A DNA stretch of 64,000 nt from Cryptomeria japonica (lineage: Eukaryota > Streptophyta > Pinopsida > Cupressales > Cupressaceae): the NCBI RefSeq assembly GCF_030272615.1, contig NC_081413.1:723441649-723505648 (forward strand), in the 5' to 3' direction. Each line of letters begins with the position of its first letter. The first letter of the stretch is position 1. The translations under genes and the position numbers were made by a program. Positions 48,306-58,840 of the stretch are shown in pieces. Under the pieces are notes generated by a model, which was not told where the DNA came from, did not search any database, and saw nothing but the letters and a program-made list of their open reading frames with translations.

Positions 48306-49132
48306 TTAAAGTATTTGCTGAGGTTTTCCATGTGTTCTAGGAGAAGTGGGCATTTGTCCCACACAAAAGAGTTGACTCAAATTGTATTCTCCCGGGCCTT
48401 CCTTTTCTACTTCCATCTTGAGCTTTTCTTGCTTAGGTATAGTGATGTTTGAACTGGCAAGAGAGGCTAGACTCATGTATGATGTGGAGGAGATGGCTTC
48501 TCTATTGTTGGGAACGGTAATCTCTGGTTGATGACTAATATTATGACAATATGCAAAGGGATTTGTATCACCCAGGATTGTGATCTCTACACCGTTATGT
48601 GGGAACTTGATACACTGATGGTAGGTGGATGGAACGACTTGCATGGCATGTATCCAAGGTCTTCCTAACAATCAATTGTATGGTAGAGGAAGGTCCAGAA
48701 CCTGACAGATGATGTGCTTCACCACAGGGCCCACTCGGATTGGTAGTACCGTAGCTCCTTTGGATGAACACTCTACATCGTCATAGGCTTTGATTGTGAT
48801 CTTTTTATGGGGATCCACTGATTCTATTGCATATCCCAAAGCTGTGACCAACTGTAGTGTACAAATATTCAGCCCTGCTCCATTAATAATCAAGACTCGC
48901 TTGATCCTATCCTGGTTGATAAATCCTTCAATGTGTAGTGAAGCGTTATGAGGTTGCTGGAAGGAAGAGTTGTCACTTTTCGAAAAACCATGGCTTGAAA
49001 TTGATCTGTATTTAGGTTTGCAGGGACTGACGCCTCTTGGAGAGCTTGATCCAATATTGTCTTATGGGATGGAGATAGGCGCAATAGCTCTAAGATAGAT
49101 ATAAGCGTAGGTGTTTTGTCTAATTGTTCCAC
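48306..49132 (-). pseudogene. Element B protease region
   Basis: The active-site strand reads RVLIINGAGLNICTLQLVTA at about 48,905-48,850, followed by a stop-interrupted C-terminal part with [20 protein letters not shown]. In aspartic proteases of this lineage an Asp precedes the N-G or G-G dipeptide. The codon at that place is ATT (Ile), so the catalytic Asp is not evident. The rest of the fold, including the ..LGRPWIH.. strand and the dimer interface region, is conserved. It would process the polyprotein. Confidence 0.75.
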
Positions 49133-50911
49133 AAGATTATATTGCTTTGGGATAGATGGGGTGCCTTATGGAACTACCTTTATGGTAATCTTGCTACGAT
49201 GTGTAACAACATTGCAAGTGGAGCTGGGATTTTTTATGGTTATAGTTGCAATTTGTTCACTGGCATTGTACAGATGATTTACAGTGTAATTATACACGGC
49301 TTGCATATAATCAGTGGTATCAGTGCCTCTCCTGGAAGTAGAAGGACCCCTTTGATCTGGTGGTGGAAGTGGATTTTTAAACATAAGATGATCATTGTTT
49401 GTTGTCTTTGGGTCATGTCCTTCAATTTTAATTTCACCTCGGTCAATAAGATCCTGAATAAGATCTTTTAATCTGTGACAATTGCTTGTCTTGTGTCCTC
49501 TCCCTTGATGGAAATCACAATGTTCAGTATCCCTCCACCATGCAGGTTTGACTTGAGGTTCATAGTTTGATGTTTTGGTTAGAGTTACCGGATTTTAAGA
49601 AACTAGTTGTCGTAATACTGTTTCGATGGGTTCCCCTAAGGGAGTGTATGTGTGCTTTTTTTTTGTTGATGAGGTATGGGTTCATCATGAGATGTAATGT
49701 GGCCTTGATTTGGAGGAGCAATTGTGTTAGTCTGAGGTGGGGGAATCTTTCCTACAAATCGAACTACAGGTTGCGCACTTTTGATAGTTCTTGCATCCAC
49801 AACCCCGTCGTTGACAACATTTTTGTTTTTGTTCCAGAAGCTTGGTTTGTCACTATTGAAGTGTGGGCGAGGACCATCCTTTGGCTCATTATAGATTTTG
49901 ATTAAGTCCTTTCTTGATGAGAGCCCGCTCACATTTTAAACCTTTGGTGATCATGTCATTGAAAGAGTCTGTGTCTTTGACATCCAGGTGAAATTCCATT
50001 TCTTCGTTTAAGTTGGAAATAAATATTTCCACTAGTTCTTGTTCAGGTAACTGAAGAGAACGTCTGCTAGACATTTGACGCCATCGTTGCAGGAATACTG
50101 AGAATAGTTCACCTGGTTTTTGTTTAGTGTTACATAGATCGGCCATGGTGATATCACGTTCAATGTTATGAGAGTAATGTACCAAGAACTTATGAACTAG
50201 CTCTTCAAAGGTCCTAATGCCACCTGGTAGTCGAGAAAACCATGATGTGGTTGTTCCTCCCAAGCTTTGGGTAAAAAGGAACATGAGGTACGTATCTTCG
50301 TATGCCACTTCGAGGCAAGCTGAGTGGAATTCTCTATCATGATTGTGAGGATCTCCTTTTCCTCGATACTTTTCAAACTTGGGTGTTTCGAACCCTCATG
50401 GAAAAGGTGGCATATAAAGATTCCTATCAAAGGGATAGGGACAAATGTCATTGAGTGAAAATTGATTGGTCTTTACACCACTACGAAGTTGTTGGGCGAG
50501 ATTTTCAACTTGTTGCGGCAACATCTCTATGTCATTTGGAGTAGGAGGTGGTGGTGGGTTACCTTGAGGAATGTTATATCTGATGTGATATGTACCTCTT
50601 TCTTCCTCATTGCGACTTTGTCATTATGATGCTTGTCTTAGTTGTGCAAGATCAAAGTCAGAGGGGAGTTTGGCTCCTTCTTGAGCAAGCTTTAAAAAGT
50701 GAGCATCCGCATTGCTCCTGAGTATTTCATCAAAAAGTATGTTAAAGAGAGGGTTATGTTGGGCCCTTTCTATTGTCGCAAGAGTAGGAGTACTTGGATT
50801 TTCATCATTTGCATTTCCTCCAAGGGCTTCTTGAAATTCATTGATATTTTCCTCCTCTTCTTCTTCAATTTCTATTTCTCGTTGCCTTGACTGTGATCAG
50901 GTATGAGCCAT
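49133..50911 (-). pseudogene. Element B gag
   Basis: The frame begins with an ATG at 50,911 (MAHT, then TGA where CGA is expected) and continues with an acidic N-terminus. Stops near 50,630 and 50,400 follow (the latter PFP, TGA, GFETPKF). The retrotransposon gag core is clear at 50,308-49,889: SWFSRLPGGIRTFEELVHKF, LCNTKQKPGELFSVFLQRW and LVEIFISNLNEEMEFHL. Near 49,530 a Cys/His motif, HCDFHQGRGHKTSNCHRLKD, resembles that of element E. Gag would form the particle that packages element RNA. Confidence 0.85.
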
Positions 50912-52017
50912 TTTGTTTATGAGTTTTTGTTGAAGTTGAGTGAAAATGATGATGAGTTTTTGATGAAATGAAAGATCAATGGTTGGTGTGTTGTTTTGCA
51001 TGTGGATCTCTAGCACTTAAAGGTAGATATTACCAAAGTTTTCTCTTTGAATTTCTTGTTGTGTTTGAGAAGGTTTGATGTGATAAGGTTTAGAGAAATC
51101 TGAGATGTGTTACAGACTTAACTACCTAGTGATAAGAGGATTCACTAGTACACTAGTTTTAACCTGTGTAGACATGTCTCTTAAGATGAGATTATCCTAG
51201 ATGTAGAAACAATCTAAAAGGTGATGTTTTGTGTTTGATTCAAGCAATATCCAAAAGAGAACTTAGGACAAGAATTTCTTTAATGTTTTGAGAGTTGAAA
51301 ATGAACGAGATGATGTGTGAATGAGATAATGGATGAAATGTTTTAACTTCAATAAAAGCTTTGTGTCACGAATGGAACAAATTCTATCTCTTGATTTTTG
51401 TGATAACTCAAAGCTCTATATTGCATAAAAGCTCTGCAGTTCAATGACTCTGGATCAAATTCGTTTGATTTGCCTTGAAGGTAGAGACGCATGTGACGTA
51501 GAAAAACTCTATGAGAGACAAATATTTGTCTATTTAGATAGAAGAATTTCCTCCTTTTGATCAAATCCTTTGAGCTCAATGGTCTCCTTTTTAAGTTGAT
51601 GTTTTGATGAAGATTCTTCTTTCTCAAGATGTGAAGAATGGTCATATAGTTTAAAACCTTTCTTTGTTTTTCATCTTTTTGGTTGGATTTGAAAAATGTT
51701 TGGTTGGATGAATACCTGTTTTGATTTTTGGATTTTATGATGTTTCTTTGACAAGAAAACAAAGCAAGCACACAAAAACAAGAATGTTACCACAAAGGCA
51801 CAAATGAGTATGGGTCTAGATCAACCCAATCCTTGGACTTTTTATGACCCTTTCCTTTTAGTGTATTTTAGGTGTTTTTCTTTCCAAAGCCTGAAGTCGG
51901 CTCAATTTGTACTTGGTCTTGCCTAAAACGAAAACACTTCAAACACTTTGTATCCCTAAGGTCAAATGGCTAGTTGCGATAAATTCAGCCCACATCTGGA
52001 TATTTCCTCGAATTTGG
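50912..52017 (-). other. Element B leader fragment (5' untranslated), no LTR present
   Basis: 1.1 kb upstream of gag (in sense) hold no recognisable gene beyond a chance open stretch at 51,349-51,771. The expected primer-binding site and 5' LTR do not appear before the sequence changes at about 52,018. Confidence 0.5.
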
Positions 52018-53278
52018 TCACTGTCAAAATGCTGCCCTTTTACCAGTCAGCGATCATTACACCTTTGGACCTGCATAATGAAGAGTTTTGAATTGGAAAT
52101 ACACCTCAATGAGGTCTGAAAACATTGGATAATATTACTCTTACAATTCCTTCTCAGTTACAAGGCTTGGATGATGCTTTTGAAGCATTCCATAAGCAAA
52201 TTGACAACACAATTCATAAAAACAATGAACTCACTGTTTTGTTTACAAAATGAGAATGTTTGATAAGAACAAGCTATTCCAATAAACTAAGATGATGCTC
52301 AACACACTTGGCCACATGTCCAGACCTCTACATCATGCATTTGTTCACTCCAAATTCCTTTTGGGTGCAACTCTTGAGTTTTGATCATGTTACCAGCAAA
52401 GTAATCAATACTTGCCTAATATTCACTCAAGTCCTTCTTCCAACCACACTCTTGGCATAAAATAGAGCATATGTACAGTATATACATGAATTCCAACTTG
52501 ACTAAATCCATTTTGTGGGATCCCAAACCTGGATTAGTCAAGTGGTGACATTTTAGAACTTCAAACCCTTGACAGGGCAGTGAGCACATAGATTGAAAAT
52601 AATTTTGTACAATCAAATTTCCAAAAGAAACCAATACAACAATAAACTAGAGATAATTATACAACTATTATGCACACTAACCAAAGGTATAGTATGGACT
52701 ATGGAGCTACAATACAGACTGTTTCACAAATGAAGGAAAAACTAGTCATAAAAGCCAAAATTTCATGATTTTATTAAAAAGCTCTTGCTCATAAAATCAC
52801 CAAACCTTTCCAATGAAAAGGGAGGCATTTTATAATTTTTCCAGTTGGTTATCAATCCTTATTACGAACATGAGGCTTCCATAACTTCAATTTGCAAGAA
52901 AATGACAATTTTGACAATTTTACAAGCCCAAATGACAACTTTTCTTGCTCCAGAAGACATTTTTGACACTCTAACCTTATCAACTTGTCTAAACAACTTT
53001 GATATGCCTAAGAAAACTTATCAAACATGTTTCAATGCTTTGGAAAGCATTAGAAGACCCTTTTGGCAATTTTGCACATTTTTGCCAAAAATTGTCAACT
53101 CAAAGCCTGAAAGGCAAAACTTGATCTCTTGAGCCCAAAATGAGATCAAAACCACTAAACATGAAATATAACAACCTAAAACAAAATTATCAACCTAACA
53201 CAAAACATTACAAACAAGAAATCATTAAATACTCAAAAATGGGAGTTTTACTCAACCAGGGACAAAGCTCCTGCACCA
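52018..53278 (-). repeat. Truncated LTR of element A (second copy)
   Basis: It matches 36,826-38,072, beginning in mid-LTR at TCACTGTCAAAATG. The end differs slightly: instead of CAACTAGGTGCTCCTGCACCA it has an extra few bases, giving the phrase GGGACAAAGCTCC twice (from 53,259 and from 53,279). The true LTR end is followed by GGGAC (53,279-53,283), the unmutated target sequence of element A. Confidence 0.85.
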
Positions 53279-54592
53279 GGGACAAAGCTCCTTTCCAAAA
53301 GAGACACAAAAGACAAGCATGAAGAAACATTGAATTATGAAGAAGCTGCAAACACTGTCGTAGAATGACTGTTATGATGCTGAAAAAGGAACCTCCAAAA
53401 ATAGGAATGCAAGAGTGTCAATATGGTAAATGATTCATTACATGAAATGCATGGGTAAATGGTTGCACTACATCTCCTAGTACAGAGGAACAAGTATTGA
53501 ATACATAGCTAACTCCAACGTGAAACCAAGGAGGTATTAGCACCAACAGTAGTAATCCCCCCATAATGCTGACAAGGGTGAGATATGACATGTACACTAA
53601 ATCTGAATGCTATTCTCCATGATGCTAAAAAACTAAGACAAGAAAGATGGAGCTTGGATTATAGGAGGGCAGAATAGGGCCAAAAAAAGCACTATTGACT
53701 TCGAAAGGAAGAGACAGTGGGATGGTAAGCTATCTGCAAAAATGGACTTGAGATCTTGATAGATATTTGAATCATCTTTCCGACAATATCTCGTTTGAAA
53801 AAAATGGAGTTCGGATGCACAATATATGCTCTTGGGAGTGCAAACAACAAATTCTGAGTTCAACTGGAAAAAAACTTGTTAAATAAAAAAATTAGGAAAA
53901 AATACCTCCATATCTAGATAGAGCTCGGAAAGAGTTTTCCAATGATATATGGTTTACCAGAAAATGCCTTCGTATGCTCAAGTTATGGCTAAAACAAAAA
54001 AAAACACCTCTTTTAGGGCACAAAGCGAGTTCAAAGGGCCATGCATGTTGACTGTACCGCTAACAAAGGTTTGACCTTTTTTTTTCTAATTAAACAAACC
54101 TTTTTGTAACAACATGCACCCACTTGATTTTATTAAAAAATCCAGCAATCAATTTTTTAATTTTTTACCAGTCAATTGATTATTTTTTTATAAATATTTC
54201 TGACACAATTGTAGGTACGAGCGTACAGATTTTTGTGCCTCGTAAAGTGTGCCAATAAAAAAATCATGCCCCTATCACCAAAAATAGGTAAATTACATAT
54301 CAAAATCATGGAATCAGCCTTATGAATCCAACCATGACGTCCTTTTGAGCCCAAAAAGCTTTGAATTTTTTAGGTACCCTCTGGAATAGAAAAAAAAACC
54401 TCGAACTTCGAACCCTTGCAAAATAGACTCTGTATATCGGATTTCAACGAAACAAAAGGCGATCCTGACTTTCTTGAGCCTTTTGGAACTTATTGTGTGA
54501 TCCAAAATAACCCAATATGAACATTTTGTTGTGCATGCAAGCAATCTCCAAAAAAGCAAATAAGAATCTTTAGATCTGGAGCTCTGATATCA
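53279..54592 (-). mobile_element. Element C internal region, second copy
   Basis: It matches 38,073-39,381 throughout. The primer-binding site at 54,573-54,592 is better preserved than in the first copy (TGATATCAGAGCTCCAGATC on the minus strand). Confidence 0.8.
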
Positions 54593-54973
54593 TGTTAGAA
54601 TTCGCGAAATGTGAGTCCCACAAGCCCAACAAGAATACTTGTCACACATATAGAGAAAATTGAACAAGAAAATAATTGAAGACAATACCAATGAAATTGA
54701 TTGAATTGCTTATTGCTTAAGTTACAATGAAGGATTTGACATCCTTGTAAAGAAATCTAACTCTAAAGATAGAAACCCTAAATGGTGGAGTCTACAAAAT
54801 AGACTGAGAGTTTAAAACACAATACATGAATTAGTCATGTATGAACAAATAGCATAATAGACTAGTCAATGCATGAAACTCTTGAAAATCTAAACATAGT
54901 TTTCTCTTCCTAGTTTGCATTATGCATGGAGATAAATATTAATTAATTATTCGTAATTAATTAATTAACTAAA
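54593..54973 (-). repeat. Element C right LTR, second copy, outer part before solo LTR-B
   Basis: It begins TGTTAGAATTCGCGAAATG and runs to AACTAAA. The LTR resumes after the solo LTR of B at 56,414 and finishes TATTCCAACA at 56,480, followed by CAAAT. Confidence 0.8.
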
Positions 54974-56408
54974 TGATGCTCTACAAAATACCCAAAGGTT
55001 AGACTGGAACCTGTAGTCTTATAACACACAAAAACACACAAGAATCATTATTGTTATTCAACCAATAACTAATCTAAGCAGGCATATCAAAAGAGATACT
55101 AAGATCATGCTAACATATTTAACAAATGACACAAATATAACAAGACATCTTCAAATGCCTCTTAACATGTTTTTAGCTCTTTCTCCTTTGTTCCTCTCCC
55201 CTCCAAGTTCCAAAATAGTGTAGTTGTCAGCAGCTTTTTGCACTATGGATGCTTATGGAGATTCAAGATTGTAGATAATCTCAAGTTTATGCTATGCAAG
55301 TATAAAACAAACCAATTAAACACATTATGAAAAAGAACTAAGATTTATTTTAGTCCAAGATAACAATATATTTAGTGATTTATGCTAAATGCTCTCTATA
55401 ATCCACTATAGATTAAATGCATACAAGTTTTCAGGATCTAGATTATGAAGAAATGGGCTCTATTTATAGGTAAAATGGAGCAATGGATGGTTGAGATTGA
55501 GTAATCTCATCAAGGGTCAGGATTGAATGAAATTCAATCCATGTGAGGGCTTTCAACCCAATCCCTGGTTGACAAGTGTCAATGTGAGATAGGTTGAGAG
55601 GAGAGGGAATAAGCATTAAATGCTTGACGTGACCTGGGAGTTAACTTGGGGGTTAGGGTCAAGGTTGGGTTGAGTGAATAAATTCTTTATTCAAATAATA
55701 AAGCTTTTATCCAATGGATAAACTCCCGTGCAAAGGCAAAAGGAATAACCATGGTCAAAGCAATAAATGCTTGAGGAGACACATGAGTGCAAGTTGAAAT
55801 AACCATAAATGGTTATGTAAGAGCCATTAATGGTCATGTAAGAGCCATTAGTGGTTTTGGAAGACTTTGGAGGTTAAATTGTTGAACACACAAAGCATTA
55901 AATGCTTTTCAAAGACTTTGAAGTCTTTGAGAAGTGACTCCAATTTGCTTAGGAAGTTGACAATAATTAGGGGATGGATTAGGTTCATTAGGAAGGGGTT
56001 AGAAGAATCTAGAAGGGGGTTTAGGAATGCAAGTGGATTTGGTGGGTGAGGGAAAATAGGACTTTATTAAAATAAAATTCATTTATTTCAATAAATAGGT
56101 GCAAGTTGCATTTTTAGGAGAATGCAAGTGGGGGGGATTTTAATGATTTAAATAAATGTTTTATTTAATTTATTTAAAAGAAGAAAAAGGGTTTAAATGA
56201 AATAAATAGGATTTATTCATTTAATTGATTGTGAATTTGGTATAATGAATTAATTTAAAATAAATTGAGTAATTTATTTAATTAATAGGATAATGTTTGG
56301 AAATGCATTATTTAAATATTAATTTAATTAACTGATGGCTAGTGTGTTTTTAATCAAATATATAGGAAATATTCATTTAATTAAAATTGACAGATTTATG
56401 TGACTACA
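54974..56408 (-). repeat. Solo (or displaced 5') LTR of element B
   Basis: A 1,435-bp LTR, TGATGCTCTACAAAATACCC to TTTATGTGACTACA, is flanked on both sides by CTAAA (54,969-54,973 and 56,409-56,413). It splits the LTR of element C. It is either a solo LTR left after recombination of a complete B copy in the duplicated block, or the original 5' LTR of B now separated from its gag by the duplicated block. Confidence 0.92.
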
Positions 56409-56413
56409 CTAAA

Positions 56414-56480
56414 TAATAAATTATTTAGTGAATTAATGCAATTAAGTGAATAGTTGATATATAAATTATTTATTCCAACA
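56414..56480 (-). repeat. Element C right LTR, terminal part
   Basis: It matches the end of the left LTR of C (TAATAAATTATTTAGTGAAT to TATTCCAACA) and keeps the canonical CA end. CAAAT follows. Confidence 0.8.
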
Positions 56481-56485
56481 CAAAT

Positions 56486-57402
56486 TACTAGAACCTGTAA
56501 TGAAAGTAGAAGTTATGACACTTGAGGGGTGTTTGGGAGATTGTATTGATGAGCTTGATTTGGGGCATCAATAGATCCATAGCTTTGGTGATAAGCTAGG
56601 AGGATTGGAGTTTGTTAATGCATTGGTTCCAATGACATAGATGTACACTCTGCAGTGTGAATAAAGGTCATGCATCTTCTATCATTCAATATGCTAAGTT
56701 CTACATGAATAAACAATCTTTATGTCAATGATTGATGCACCAATATGTGTTTATTGCAATACTTTTTCATTGTCATGAGGAGCCTTAGAAATTAGCCAAA
56801 TTTTATTGAAATAGAAAGATATATGTCTTGTATTCTTAATAAAGTTAATGATGAGATGGTTAAAAACATTAGAGATGAAGCAGGTAGAAATGGAAGAGTA
56901 CCACAACATAATCCATAACTCAAAGGCTACATATTTCTTGTTACCTTTTGTAAATGATTTGTGTCACTTGATGTAAATAAAATTTAGAAAATGAAACTAA
57001 CTTCTAAAAAAGTTATGTAAAACATCACCATATAAGGTTCATAATTATTGATCATTATATTTCAAAAGGGTAGTGGAAATAGTTAGAAAGTGGTTATTAA
57101 GAAAAAAACCTAAAAAATACAAGCTATTTTGCAGTACAAAGGGGGCTTTTTATAGGAAGGGAAAGTTTGGAGAATTTTCCAGAGAAAGGCTTTTTGATGA
57201 CATTTGACTTTACTTTTTGTACAAATGGTTCTAAAATTATATGATTTCATAAAGATTATACAAAATACTTTTGGCTCATATGTTCTAAATGTATTTTTGA
57301 ATTATTATTACTAGTTTTTTGCATGTCAGATTGGTAATCCTTCACGCCTCGATGGAAATCATTTGTTATCTATTGTAATGCTTACTAATACATGAAATAC
57401 TA
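56486..57402 (+). pseudogene. Plastid EF-G pseudogene, copy 1, 3' part
   Basis: It continues copy 1 after element C. The start encodes EPVMKVEVMTLEGCLGDCID, then HSFGDKLGGLEFVNALVPM, with stops between. These match the conserved C-terminal domain of plastid-type elongation factor G (a segment before and around SFGDKPGGLKVV...LVPL). After about 56,720 no coding is recognisable and the sequence is the shared non-coding tail. Confidence 0.7.
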
Positions 57403-58840
57403 GGATTTAAGAGTTATTGGTTATAAGTTTTGCACAATGAGATTTTAGTATCTACATATCTTCTCATGACTACAAAGTTATAAAAAATGATATAGGTGTT
57501 TTCTATTTCATTGGATCATTTGAGCAAATAGCAGTGAAGGTGTCATTGGAAAATGTTCACTTTTGTGCCCAAGGTGGTGATGGTTTTGTATATGATAGTT
57601 ACATTTATTTGTCAATTTCAATGGGTTCAATTGAATATTACTTCATCTATCCTTAGAAGGATTAAAAAGCTTAATAGACCATAATTCATTATTTAAGGAT
57701 GTGAATGTAGGAAAACCTACTTGTTTTAAATACTCTTTATAGTGGTAAAAGGATGAGTCATATCATGATGCAAAATCTAATTTTCTAGCATTCCAACTCT
57801 TAGCTCGTGGTGTTTTCAAGCAAAAAATGATACATACAAGTTTAAATTACTAGAACCTATAATGAAAGTAGAAGTTATGACACTTGAGGAGTGTTTGGGA
57901 GATTGCATTGGTGAGCTTGATTCAAGGCATCATTAGATCCATAGCTTTGGTGATAAGCTAGGAAGATTAAAGTTTGTTAATGCATTGGTTCCAATGACAT
58001 AGATGTACACTCTACAATGTGAATAAAGGTTGCACATCTTCTATCATTCAACATGTTAAGTTTTATGTGAATAAACAATCTTTATATTAATGATTGATGC
58101 ACTGGAATAAGTGTATTTTTGCAATACTTGAGATTTTTCATTGTTATGAGGAGCCTCAGAAATTATCCAAATTTATTTCAAATAGAAAGATGTGTCTTTT
58201 ATTCTTAATAGATTTAATGGTGAGATGGTTACAAGTATTAGAGACGAAGTAGGTAGAGATGGAAGAGTACCACAACAAAATCCATAACTCAAAGGCTACA
58301 TGTTTCTTGTTACCTTTTTGTAGAAATGATTTATGTCAATTGATGTAAACAAGATTTAGAAAATGAACCCGATTTCTAGAAAAGTTATGTAAAACATAAC
58401 CATATATGGTTCCTAATTATTTATCATTATATTTCAAAAGGGTAGTGGAAGTAGTTAGAAAGCGGTTCTTGGGTGGTTATCAAGAAAAAACCTACAAATA
58501 CAAGCTATTTTGCATTATAAAGGGGACTTTTATAGGAGGGGAAAGTGTGGAGAATTTTTAGAGAAAGACTTTTTGATGATGTTTGACTAAACTTTTTGTA
58601 TAAATAGTTCTAAAATTATATGATTTCATAAAAAGATTATACAAAATACTTTTGGTTCATATGTTCTAAATGTATTTTTGAATTATTATTACTAGTTATT
58701 TGCATGTCAGATTGGTAATCCTTTCATTTCTCGGTAGAAATCATTTGTTATCTATTGAAATGCTTACTAATACATGGAATTGATGTAATGAACCATAGCC
58801 ATATCTTGATATCTCGGTTTGAATGTGTTAAAGCTACTCA
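57403..58840 (+). pseudogene. Plastid EF-G pseudogene, copy 2 (uninterrupted)
   Basis: This is a tandem second copy of the ~1.37-kb unit, immediately following copy 1. From 57,755 it encodes ESYHDAKSNFLAFQLLARGV and from 57,848 LEPIMKVEVMTLEECLGDC, then IHSFGDKLGRLKFVNALVPM, broken by stops after RHH, after LVPM and beyond, plus a frame change near 57,830. EF-G is the plastid translocation GTPase. Here only about 110 codons of the C-terminal end survive. Its sequence across 57,840-57,860 gives the pre-insertion state of the element C target site. Confidence 0.75.

Larger units (their letters stand above)
39772..52017 (-). mobile_element. Element B: Tat-lineage Ty3/gypsy element lacking its 5' LTR
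   Basis: On the minus strand, 52,017 to 39,772 contains a leader, gag, Cys/His motif, protease, G-patch segment, RT, RNase H, a second RNase H, integrase, a 2.45-kb untranslated tail, polypurine tract and 3' LTR. The extra RNase H after the first one and the long 3' tail mark the Tat lineage. At about 52,018 the sequence changes abruptly into a copy of element A's LTR, so the 5' LTR and primer-binding site are missing at that point. Another B LTR with CTAAA flanks lies at 54,974-56,408. Confidence 0.88.
52018..54973. repeat. Duplicated block (copy of 36,826-39,771)
   Basis: About 2.95 kb are repeated in direct orientation: part of A's LTR, C's internal region including the primer-binding site, and C's LTR up to the CTAAA target site of B. 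The two copies differ at only a few percent of positions by eye. The left breakpoint joins element B's leader to mid-LTR of element A with only about 3 shared bases (TCA). Confidence 0.9.
28815..56480 (-). mobile_element. Element C: small non-autonomous LTR retrotransposon hosting the whole nest
   Basis: Outer LTRs, TG...CA ends (partly mutated) and the target duplication CAAAT (28,810-28,814 and 56,481-56,485) define an element whose own sequence is only about 0.45-0.48 kb of LTR at each end plus about 1.5 kb of internal DNA (29,296-29,458 and 38,073-39,381). No polyprotein is encoded. A primer-binding site matching tRNA-iMet and a G-run polypurine tract show sense is minus. It now spans 27.7 kb because A and B inserted inside it and a part was duplicated. 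The host sequence on its two sides rejoins exactly as in the intact EF-G pseudogene copy at 57,403. Confidence 0.75.
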
